From assembly GCA_907163375.1 (NCBI GenBank), contig CAJQUW010010479.1, positions 1 through 64,000 on the forward strand: a DNA stretch of 64,000 nt, given 5' to 3'. The notes beneath the pieces were generated by a model, which saw only the letters and a program-made list of their open reading frames with translations, made no database searches and was not told the origin of the DNA. A program made the translations under genes and the position numbers. Numbering within the stretch: the stretch's first letter is position 1; each line of letters opens with the position of its first letter. Of the stretch, positions 19,401 through 31,400 are shown one piece after another. The DNA is from Prostheceraeus crozeri. Lineage: Eukaryota; Platyhelminthes; Polycladida; Euryleptidae.

Positions 19401-22400
19401 ACTATTTATCATCACTGCGTATTACATTTTTGAAAGGGTGAAGCGATTCTTCAGGAGGGGAACTGAAAAGCTCCTCAAGTACTTACCGTTTGAAAATGGT
19501 GTGCTTCAATCGTGCCAATTTCTTTCCCCACATCATTCGAACGATGCTGATCTGGAGAACTGGGCGAAGACTCTTGCGAAGTGCTTTCCCCAAATTGTTC
19601 CTCAAAACGAGATTTCTACTCTTGAAGTTGAAGCTCGACTCCTCCAAGGTACAACAGAGAAGCCAATGGACATTGGAGAATACTTGCAGAAAATGTCCTC
19701 AAAGATGCCAACTCTGAGTCGTCTGGCTCGAGTCACGATGACATTACCCCACCGAAACGCAGAAGTGGAGAGGGTGTTCAGTTTGCTGCCTGATCTAGTG
19801 ACAAAGAAACGGAGTAACCTGTCCGCGACTACAGTAAATGCGATCGTCGTTATTAAGAGCGCCATGGCATCGAATAATATCTCATCGCGAAACTTCGAAG
19901 TGACACAGGCACTTTTGGAGAAAGTTGCCAAAGCCAAACAAGCATATGAGCTGCGTTTGAAGAGCGAGATGGAGGAAGAGGCAGCAAGGAAGAAGAAGGC
20001 AGCAGAGAAGGATATATTAAAAACTTTCGAAAATCAGAAGAAAAATGATTCAAAGCTGAATTGAGTTAGAGTCCGGTCTCAAAAACAACGAAAAGCGAAT
20101 CAGCGATATCATGAAGCGGAAAGAAAGCCTCGTGAAAATGCAGGAGGAGGCATTGCGGTCATTAAAGGAAGAGGAGGGCCACCTTAAAGCTCTGCTTGAT
20201 GAGAAGGAGAAGATGGAAGAAAAGAAACGAGCAGTAGCTGAGAAGCTCATGACTAGTACTTTGAAGCGAAAAGCACGTGAAGAACTGAAAGTTATTTCTC
20301 CCAAGAAATTGAAGTGATATTTTCTTTATCAGTGCCTAGCGCTTTTAGACAGCATTTTGATTCAACACAGCTCGATCATCATGTACCTGATTGAATGAAA
20401 CTACTTACATGTGTACTTTCATTTCTGATCTTTTCTTCATTTAAATCACAAGGAAAATAGGGCATAAACTCTTACGGTGTATTAATGAAGCTTATTATGT
20501 TACATTTCAGTACCAGATGGAAAGTGTAGCGACGTTATTTTAACGAAGACGTTGACTACACCGAGAAAATGTCAGGTATGACAGGCCCTAACACCCCGAT
20601 TTTAGTCTTTGGTTCAGTTCCATTTGGCCCAGATTTGGTTGTAGTGATTTCGGGCATTTTTCTAAGGCCCCACAACCAAATCCTAGCCAATTGGAACTGG
20701 AAAAGGCATTTTCGGGGTTCCTTAGGCTCATTTGATTCAACGTTGCGGAAATATTATAGTACCGAATTAGAATGAATACATTATAACGTCTTATATGTTC
20801 GTATATGATCTCATTAATATCATATGGTTGTCTGCTCCATGCAGGGCCATCCATTAATCAATTATGTTTTCATCTACTCCATCAAAGGTATCTAATAAAT
20901 GCTGTAAATCGTCTTAGACCTATGAAATTGGACCGTAAATATGCCTATATGAATTCCATATATGTTTGAAAAATGTATGTATTGGCCTTACGCTCGTGCA
21001 TACATGTATCTTAGACCAATTAGTTGGGGGCGCGAATCGCAGGGCGGGGCGCGAAAAATGCGAAATCGGCCAGTACGAACACTGGTAATATCAACCAGTT
21101 GACTTATAACCAATAACTAATATGGTTACGATCGAGTTTGATTCATACAGGATTGGTACTTGGTGAATGGATATCATTGCCGACCGCTCCCGGTTGCACA
21201 GATGAGAAATTGAGATGATAAGATGCTCCAGAAAGCGGAAACTCTCCTCCTAGGATTGATAAACCAAGAGTGAAATCGGGCGGAATCCTTTCTCTAATAA
21301 AAACCAACGTGTCGTCACTCATAGTTCGTGTCGAAACGTCGAGTATTTATCATCGTCTTGGTCTTTTCTAAACTCATCATCGATTGATGAGTCAATATTT
21401 CTTCTCAATCATTTACAATTTTCTATATTGTATCGGATGTCCCACAAATAGGTACCAGTAGAAAATTGTATTTTGCAATAAGAATTGTCAAAATGCTTTT
21501 TACACTTAAATATCATCACGTGGACTAAAAATGTGATCAAATTAATACTAGAAGTATGATAACGTCACCTTTGAGAAGTTTATTATTGTATTCACTTCAT
21601 TTCACATTATAGCAATATAAAGATCTCTCCCAAAGAGTAGTCACATCGCTGACGCTTTTGCAGTTTCTTATTCAAGCATACCAGGTATTACAGTTATTCC
21701 GCGTTAAGCCAGTATGATTTCAGAGCGAATTGTGAAATAATATAATTTCGAATCATAATTGTGAAATTATATGAAGATCGGTATTTCACAACCTTTCTAA
21801 ATTCTTTTAACACTTATGCTTCTTTGTCGTTCGGAGTGGTTACAATATTTCTGATCTGCAAAGGTCACGCGAGAAAAGCTCTATCTTTACACAATAAAAA
21901 ATGTTATCAGATCGATGCCATTGACCATGACTGATTGGCGTTGCATGTCACAGCATGGTTTTCACAAAAGCAGTCCGCAGTTCACTCTAGTCATGATTCA
22001 TTTTACAATAGAAAGAAGCGATGGTTGATAGTAAAGAGAAGTGCCTTGTTGATCGGATAAGAGCAATCACATTCAGGGAAGCTAATGAAGCGGGTTTAAC
22101 TTTCATCACTGCCAGTGGGTAGCACGACAAATTTGGAGAAGTGAGGAGTTTGTCAAGAACAACTGGAGGAAAGATCCCCATGAATGCAAGATGGACAAAG
22201 AAGATACAGGCCAGCACGAGAAGAGGATTATACGTATAGCAAGCAACAAACAATATCAAAGTTGTCGGATATCATCGAAGTAGCTGAAAAGGAGAAGAGG
22301 AGATTAATAGCAAACTCATTCCTGCATGACAGTTCATCGATATAGGAAAGCTAAGAAGGCGTCATCAAGTTAGCGATAGCGAAAAATCATGAAGGACATA

Positions 22401-25400
22401 GAGAATGACATCGAGCTCTTTCAAAATCTACTGAACTCTTTTCCGAACTCTCTCATCCCCTTGGGGACAAACAGATTATTAAAAAGTTTGATTTGATCAT
22501 CAATAAGTTTTTAGTGTGATTGGAACAGAAAATTTGCTTGCAAATTTGCATTTTAATAAGTCCAATATTTACGGGCATATCCTTGTGGGACAACCGGCCG
22601 GCACATTTTGATGAGACAATCTAAGGATGTTTTTTCTCCACCTTTTTAGGCATTTTGCGTCCTTCTGTCCCTCAACATCTTCCACAATTCGGTCGTATCT
22701 GCAGCATCATCCATTGTGGTTTGTTATGAGAAAATGGTTCTCCCAGCGATTTCCAGATTCTCTGCAACCGAATGGAGAGCCCTCTTCCTGGTCGTTCTTA
22801 GTTGGTTGTTTCGCTGTTGCAAGAAAAATCGAAGATGTGGAATGGATTTGGAGTTCTCTTATGCTTCAGTTTCCAGAGGTTTGTTACAGCGATACTGTTC
22901 TTTTTTCCTACACGTGATTTAATGATCGTTTATGAATATGACTTAACCATGGTAATGCCTGAATGAAATAATTTTTGTCTGAAGTATTAAGCAAAATCTA
23001 CATGGACTTGATCCGAGGGGGGAGGGGGTCAACCGAGTCAACCATAACATGGAATCTGCAGAATTAGCACTATCGTAATTTGTCTTCATTCCTTTGCTTT
23101 ATTTGTCGGCTTTTCGCTTACTGCTCGTACTTCATTCGGAGTTTTTCTAGTTTCTTGGTCTTAGGAATCTTAAGGTCTTGTCATCAACTAGATGGCACGT
23201 ACCAAGCAAACTGCACGGAAATCCACCGGCTGCAAAGCCCCACGTAAGCAGTTGGCCACTAAGGCTGCCCGGAAGAGCGGCCCAGCCACCGGCGGTGTGA
23301 AGAAACCACATTGTTACAGGCCCAGGACTGTCGCCCTTCGCAAGTTGCCCTTCCAGCGACTTGTCCGTGAAATCGCACAGGACTTCAAGATCGATCTGCG
23401 ATTCCAGAGCTCCGCTGTCTCTGCCCTCCAAGAAGAAGCTGAAGCTTACTTGGTCGGTTTCTTCGAGGACACCAACTTGTGCGCCATCCACGCTAAGCTG
23501 GTGACCATCATGCCCAAGGACATCCAACTTGCCCGCCGTATCCGCGGTGAACGTACTTAAACAGCAAGCGCTAGTGAACGCGAAGATGGTCTCCGTGACG
23601 CAGTGATTAAGTGCTTAGCCTAGCGATCTTACGATCCTGAGGTTGAGTCCCGAACTTGTCATTGGAAGTCGTCATGAAGGGCATCCGGACTAAAAGGTCA
23701 CAACGCTCCAGACTAAAGTCTGTCAGCATCGTCCAAGCCTCCAGTATGGGGAGTAGTGACGCTAAAGCATCATTTTTGTGTAGTTTCATTAAGTTCGGTT
23801 TTCTGTCTTCGATGATCTGTTTTAAACTATGGCTTATCAAAATATCTATTTTGATGTTCGCTACCGACAATTGATTCTAACGCTGCAATGCGTGTCTGAT
23901 CTCTGCTCATCTGCTTGTGCCGGATGATGCGGTTTTGTGTGCCAGTTTCTCCGAAGATGATCTCCGAAAGTGATTAGAATTTTCGCATTAGCTTTTGCTT
24001 GTCAGCACCGGGCCCAGGGGTATCCCTTAAAAACAAGTAACGCATTTCTCCATGTGAAAAGCACCAGAACAAAGGGCCGTGGACTCCTATTAAGATGATG
24101 GACTTATTTTTGGAAACAAAATTATTCAGAGCAAGTCAAACAAATGCGAATACTTTCAAGCCATTTTTTGATGGTTATGTGTCATAAGCGATTTTTTCCA
24201 AATTTTGAGGTTGTTCTTTTCTTTCTCAATTCTCATGCATGCTATCTTTTTAATGTTGATTTTTGATTTGAATGGTGATCATGTTCTAAGTTATAAGCAC
24301 TTTAGAAATCGAATGTCTCTTTCGTGGGTTGAAGCTAAAAATACAGTAATTGAGACAAGAAATTTTCTAATTACTATTGAATCAACTTTTGAAATTGACT
24401 TAATGCAAACGCTGACTAAACAGATCTGTGTGAAGTAGGGAATTCGCTCTGTCACACAATGCCAGTACTGTATTCATATTTCCATTGTCGACAAACCCGC
24501 TTGACATGATTTTTCCAAAAGTGTCTATTTGATGCCAGATGCCTTTTATGATATGAATTTACATATACGTATTGACAGAATGGGTCTATCTGAGTTTCCA
24601 GCATTAAAAAAGTAATATAAGACATGATGAAATGATATTTAACATTGAAGAATTCCCAAATAAATACTCTACTTCCATTAACCATTATTTTCTCGAAAAA
24701 GTCGGTGATATCACGATAACCTAATATAAGCCCGTGTGTTCTATATAGGAAAATGCGGAGCCGCAACACCAAGTGGATGTCCATTAAAAAGAATACTTCA
24801 AAATGTGTATCGTAAGAACACAAATACTTTAAAGTATCTCAATTGAGGTGATTCTCAGGCAAGACGTCCACTACATTGGAAAGATCCAGTAAAAATAATA
24901 AAATCGCTCCCTTCGTTAAGACGGGTTGGTTATTGAGCGTGCAACATATAAAATGCATGCAGCGATGCATTTCGTCCTCAGGTGTACTGAAGTAGGATGC
25001 TCATGGGCTGAGCACACAAATGATGGCTCGCGAATATTTAATGCGCAGAATATTTCTGCCGAATTTCAAAGTGGCTTTCAGTAAAGCTTAGGCCAGTTAT
25101 TTAGCGCTTCAGTGCGGATGTCATCATGACTACTCGACACCAGATTGATGTCTCTGCTCCTTCTTAACTTTGCATGGGCGTACATGCAGTTTCTAATTTA
25201 AGCTTGTGATTGCTTTTAATACAACTTGCTTTTAGGAATTTTGTACGTTTCAGGGAAAACCTCCATAATCGCTCCTGAAGAATTGCCCAAATTGCTCTCA
25301 ACTGGTAGTCTGAAAACATTTCTTTACAACATCGACGAAAACTAGGCTCTCCCTTTTGATAGACGAAATAATGAAGGAGGAGATCACTTTTACACTTCTC

Positions 25401-28400
25401 TAAATATCTGGTGTTATAATACACGTTCACTGTAAATTCTAACTTATCCCAGTTATTTCATAGCTAAACCAATTATTCAAGTGATATTTCTCCTTTTAGA
25501 GTCAATACGTTATCATCGACTTTCTGTATGGAATTGCTTACATTCTTCGACTGATGAGCTTGGTGTCTCAGGCAGGTGTTTGGTTCAGAATGTTTTATAG
25601 AATTGCCCATCGCCTTCGAATGATGGAAAAGAGTGGAGGTGTCTGTCTTGAGCAATTGAAAGATCGATTAGTCTGTCCTGGTCAACAATCTATCCTTCGG
25701 TATGGGTGAGTAGTCAGAATTTGATGCCCTGTCGCTAAATTTGTCTAGTAGGTAGCATTGAAATACTGAACCACACACTCAACACGTTTATAGTCTTTTC
25801 CTCACGGCCATCGAGGTAGGACCTTACTGTCGACATAAGAATCTCTGCAACTTTAACTGCTGAGTGTTGAAATACAATTGTTCTAAATTTTTGATAAAAA
25901 TGCACATTATTGAATATTATTCTGCAAATTCTACTAATGGTGTTTCTTGAGGCATGACAATCGACTAACAGACTTTTTAAGATTTAAGTACAAGCACTTG
26001 TACTTCTCCCGTCAGCAGGTAGTTTCGATCCGAAGACCTGTGCAATGCATTGTTGTCATTTGTGCGGTCTCTCTCGGATAAATGAGCCACCCTGCCACTC
26101 AAAGCAAGGAAAATGCAAATGAATTGCTTTTTGCAAGAGGAGATAATGATTTAAGTAGAACATCGATACGCGATCAGTATTAGATTAGTAACTGAAATAT
26201 TGTTTTCTGGTACTTTGCTTTTCCTAATTATTGTTTACATTTTTTTAAAGTCAACCATCTTTTTTCTCTCTCAATGCATAGTCTTACCTTCTATGTAGAA
26301 CAGGGTGGCGGCCGCGCCCGGGTGCCCGGGAATCGCTCGGGAATTTTGGCCATTTTTCAGTTTTGCCCGGGAATCGCTCGGGAATGATATTTTCACTCAA
26401 GTAAAAAAACTAAACAGACATAATATAGAGCGAAAGTTTTGTCTGTCTCAGCCACGGTTCGCAAAACATTTTGGCAAGACGCATCAATTTCGTTCAAATT
26501 TAGCTCATTAGTGCCGATAATTTTTTTTTCTCAAAAATGCAATTATCTTCGTGAGCACTAGTTATATGAAGCACGTGAAGATCCAAAAAAATATTTCAAT
26601 GTATCTGCTTTTTATTACAACATATCCGCCATCGGAAACTAAGCAAACTCAAATTGCCACCACATCTTCGATAAAGATTCCAAGCATTTTGGATAGAAAC
26701 ATCTACAGTCCAAGAAAAAATTTGGTGATGCTATTTATTGCGTCTGATGGAACTCAACAACAATTCACATTTTTGTCCATGCGGTCCTTTCCGCCCATGA
26801 ACTTATTATACATTTTTACGGTATTAGGAATATCTACGGTAATCTTTGTTTTGCTAGCGCGAGAGAATCGCTGATAAGTTCCTATTAGATGTATGGAATC
26901 ACATGTTGATATGAAGGAAACTACCTTATTGTCTTTCCAATGTAAAATACAAATATTATTTTTCAAATCTGTAAGTATGAGCGCATGTACCTCGTTTCCC
27001 TTTGGCTACCTCTTCTTTCTTGCGAACTTGAGTCTTTTAATATGTGGTTTTCTGATGTGGTGCCTATGCCATCGTAGCCTCTCCTCTGCAGTTCGAGTAA
27101 AAGATCCACATTCGAAAAAGGATTGTCAAAATAGGAGCAGTAGCTGAGGTCTGGATGAGGCAAATTATCCAAGAAGTGTAGTAAAAGTGCAGAATGTTTT
27201 CCTACTAGACTGCCATAACTGTATGTGTTTTGTCGTGAAAGAAAATACTTTCCTTGATATATGTCAAAACTCACTAAATTAACTGTTGCAGTGTTAAGAC
27301 ATCATGCTTTATACCGTAACCGTGTGTGTTTGCCAAAAATATATTGTTTACTCTCGTAGGAATCGTAATACCTAATCATGGCTTCATCCCAATCCATGAG
27401 TGTCTCAGGTACGATGTGTCCGAAAATTTGCATTCAGTCGGGTGTTAGTGGTCTCAGTTTGAAATGTTTTTCACTTTTATCAATTTTATAATTATTGGCA
27501 AAATGAATAGCTCCTATAATTCGTTCAAAACGATTTCGTCTTATACTCGAAGAGACTGAGTGATGTCAATATCAGCTGAATCTTCTTAGTCTTTCTCATT
27601 CGTTCTTCGTATGGAATGGAAGTTAAGCCATGAATATTCCGAGTCAAGCGCCGTTGCACACGTTCGATCAGAATAATGTCTTTGGATAAGGATGGATTCC
27701 AACCTGGGACGGCATAGGTGTGGACGAACTAGGGAGGTGTAAAGCTTCATAAGCACGTTAGGATCTCTTGACATGAAAGTCCGCAGGATGGCAGAAAGAA
27801 CGTTGTTGGCTTTCTTTAGATAAAGGATGGTGTGCCGCGAGAATTTGAGATTCTTCGAGATGTGGATTCCAAGGTCTTTAACGCACTCAGACCGCTGGAT
27901 TGTGTCTCCTTCCATCTTGTAGTTAGAGCCAGGATTGTGATGTCCAAATGAGATAATTGAACATTTCTCTGAATTCAAATGCAGTTGCCATTCGTTTGAC
28001 CAGATGGCCACCGCATTGAGATCAGATTGCAGTAGCTGGGCAAATTTTTCCGGATGAGCGCGCTTAATTTCAATGTTCATAAAAAAAATAAAAAATATAT
28101 GAACGTTGTTTATTCTCGGAAGCACATTAGGCACGGAGCCTTTCTTCCATGTGGCCGAGTTGTCATTTACCACTCTCATTCTTTTTCGTGCTGAGTGTTT
28201 AGCAAGAATGCAGAGTGTACCTATTTTAAAAGTCTTAGGTTTGAACCGACCAAGATTTGAACCAAGGTCTCCCGGACGCAGAGCGAACACTCTACCACAC
28301 GGCCACAGCGCCGGTAAATCATTTTTATGTCATCTGCGTATTTAAGGACGGTAGAATTCACTACTGTGCATAATAAACATGAAAATTTAGTAAGCAGTTC

Positions 28401-31400
28401 CATAAAGACATTTATACAAGACGGAAGATAGTCCTATTCATTGAAGATTTAGGGACATAAAAGACGTCTGTAAATAACACAATTATTTTTTGTCGACATT
28501 TCTCCACACCTTGATCCAAGTAGGTGTTACTCACAATATCATTGGAACGACTATATCGTCGGAAAGAAGTGCCATTTTCACGATTTCTATGTTCAGTATG
28601 AAATTGGGTTAGAACAAGACGACGGTATTCCTTAGTCCACAGCATTTTGTACTCTGTCCACTAAAATATTCTTTGCCACCTTTAGCGCCGTTGATGTGCA
28701 ACGGCTATGAATTGAAACCCAAACCCGACCACCTGCCACACGAATCAATTTTGAACCCGACCCGACCCGAAAAATTTAATGAGCATAACTATTATGTTAC
28801 GAACATAACGAAAAATTATTTCAACCGTTGAGAATGTATTTCCCAGTATTTAGGCTTGAGTCTTTGTGAAAAAAACTACTAAATGAAAAAGAAATTGCTC
28901 TTTTTCACAATGACAATCTTTATGCCTATACACTGTTTTCCATTTGTGGAGTGATAGGGCCTATTACGTGATAGTATCCTGAAGTTTGTGAAGTGTGAAT
29001 ATCACACATTGCTGTAATGTATTGAATTCAGGGTGGCGGCTGAGCCCGGGAATCCAAAGAACACATTTTATGGATGACGGTTACCACGCGCCCATTGTTT
29101 GTACGCAAACTGATAAAAAAAGTGATGACAATTATGAATTCTTCTGGCGTGTGCGGTCTTCGTCCATTGTGGCAGTCTTCCTGGTTTCTCTTGTCGATGC
29201 TTCTGGATAAGTTGGTGTTATCGTCCTTTTGTATTGACACGTGGATTTTGATATCCTGGCTTTCTCTCATGGCATGAATGCGCTGCAGTTCAAAATGTAG
29301 CGCTCCAAAATGTGATTTGTTACTTCAACTTAACATGTTAGAAAATTGAAGTCTGAAAAATCGGCGAAATGCAACTTCATAGAATTTTATGACTGAGATG
29401 ATGAAAATGAAGCATTTTTTGATTGTTGAAAAGTTCAGGAAGCGAACTTCTCCATCGATACGAAATTATTTAGATTCCATAAGTAGCTCACGGCTGCAAG
29501 CCATTGAGGAAAAATAGATGTTTGTAATATTAAGAATCACCGCTCATAAACTTCAAAAATTTTGAAAACTGAGTGCGACAGAGTCAAATATCGTTCACGT
29601 CATAATTTGGTGATAAAATTCTAACCGGAAGGTATGATAAAAGTAGTTTAAAGCAGAATAATAATTTTTTGACGTCACTTTACTCCCCCATACAGGGGCT
29701 AGGACGGTGCTGACACAGTCAGACTTTAATCTGGAGTATTGTGATCGTCTATTCAGGATGCCCTTTCTGCCGACTTCCAATGACACTTTCGGGGCTCGAC
29801 TTCTGGACCAGAAGATCGCTAGGCCAAGCACTTAACCACTGTCCCACGGACACCACGCACATTAGTGTTTTGAAAGTAGTTTAAAGCAGTATCCGGATAA
29901 TTTTTGAGCGTTGTAGTTAGAATAAAGTATCTTGTCATCATAAAAAAATGGCGTGGAAATTAGATGAAATAGCCCGGGAATTTGAAGCTTGAAATCTGGC
30001 CGCCACCCTGGTAGAAAGAGATGTCTTTTTAGCCTACTAAAGCTGTTTTGCAGTGGAGGCTCACCCAGGTGTTGCAGGACGATGGTGCATTAGAATTCTT
30101 TTCGAAAATTGAAATTGTTGGAAATTGGTGAATTGTTCGGTTGACGGATCTGAAATGTTGAAATGATGAGTGCTTTCTAATCTGAGGATCTTATGACACT
30201 ACTTGATTGACGCAAGTAGTAGTGTGCTATTTATTCTCTTTCTGTTTGAGTGTGAACATGTGCGTCTGAGTCCCGTGACTTATATTCTAAAATTATGGTC
30301 GAGTCGATAAGTCAGGCTGTTCAAGTTATTTGTCAGACCAATTGTGAGTTCAATAGATTAGTAATTATCACGTCAATTGGTTATTTTGATTCACACATTA
30401 ATGCATGTTGTTGTCATCATTTTCTTCTGCTGCAAAATAATATACCGCTGCTAATGATATAGCAATAATTGCCAGTTGGCATTATTATTTTCTTGTAAGT
30501 TCTGATTTACAAGAAGAAAATCATAATACCAACAGAAATTGGCAATTATTGTTACATAATTATTAGCGTTACATGATTTTGTAGCTGAAGAAAATGATGA
30601 CAACAACATGCATTAATGTGTGAATCAAAATAACCAAATGACGTGATAATTACTTTTCTAAGCGCACAATACGACAATTAATCATGGTTACAAACTCAGA
30701 GATGTAGCTCGGTCGAATTTTTGACTTAGTCTCAATGTTAACTATTTCTTCTATTTGGTTAAGCGGGACATCTCTCACCATGTCGAGTAGCGTCGTTTGC
30801 GTACAGCTGCCGAAAGCAGAATTTATGATGCCGTCATCGGGGACAGGCGTAGGGAAGATAGAATCATTCTCTGCTGGGTGCATGGATAGCAACGGCTACG
30901 GCTAGGCGTTGAAATGTGCCATAAAGCTGTAAAGTTACATGTTCAGCGTCTGTCGATATTAAACCACCATCATGGTGCAGTGTTGTCTTTCTAAGTGCAA
31001 CAATATATGATAGTAACATCAATAATGTGTGTTTCTATAGATTTCCATCAGACAGAAAAATATGGAAGTTGTCAGAGTGTCCGTCCAATAGGCAATACGT
31101 CATCAACTGTTTTTGTTGAACCATGATTTCTTTAACTTCCCGAGTGAAAAGTTAAAGTCCTATGAGGAGTCATTTCATGTCTTGAAGATTTTATTTATCA
31201 AAGGTGCTGAGATCTTTTATGTGACTTTAATGTTTTATAGTAGTTCAATTTAATGTATAGTCTCAATAGTTTAGCCTTTCTTTTAGGCATATAAGTGCCT
31301 ATCACACAACATGGCTCATTAATTAAAAATAGGGGCCTACCTCAGCCTAAAATTATATCTATGACAGGCCTATTAAAAAATTAACACAGTCTTAACTAAG

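Larger units (their letters stand above)
19074..21084 (+). mobile_element. hAT-related element with 6-bp target duplication (element D)
   Basis: The left end CAGTGTTCGCACTGG (19074-19088) and the complement of the right end CAGTGTTCGTACTGG (ending 21084) differ at one base. GTAATA abuts both ends exactly (19068-19073 and 21085-21090). Subterminal arrays of GGGCGCGAA-type words lie at 19089-19165 and 21029-21054. A hAT dimerisation domain is encoded inside (19438-20064). The 2011-bp copy lacks the N-terminal half of the transposase. It sits in FBH1 intron 2 in the same orientation as the gene. Confidence 0.9.
18049..22649 (+). other. FBH1 intron 2, including gene-free parts
   Basis: This 4.6-kb intron contains an (AG)n run, the hAT element D (19074-21084) and a decayed DDE transposase scrap (about 22020-22480). 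The remaining parts (18049-18858, 18883-19073, 21085-22019) show no gene. A sequence near 21315 (GTTCGTGTCGAAACGTC) resembles the UTR motif of Penelope-type elements, but on its own it is not enough to call. Confidence 0.5.
22879..25499 (+). other. FBH1 intron 3, including gene-free parts
   Basis: This 2.6-kb intron holds a histone H3-like ORF (23192-23560) followed by a tRNA-derived SINE (23587-23765). The rest, 23766-25499, has only unremarkable open frames such as 24205-24438 and 24452-24823 with no recognised motif. Confidence 0.55.
26301..30010. mobile_element. CAGGGTGGCGGC...GCCGCCACCCTG element with 6-bp target duplication (element E)
   Basis: The left end CAGGGTGGCGGCC (26301-) mirrors the right end GGCCGCCACCCTG (ending 30010). 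GTAGAA abuts both ends exactly (26295-26300 and 30011-30016). Subterminal CCCGGGAAT/GCTCGGGAAT words occur at 26318-26390 and AGCCCGGGAATTT near 29971. The 3.7-kb interior has been invaded by piggyBac, LINE and SINE fragments, and holds a second left-type end at 29029. No transposase of its own is visible. Confidence 0.8.
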
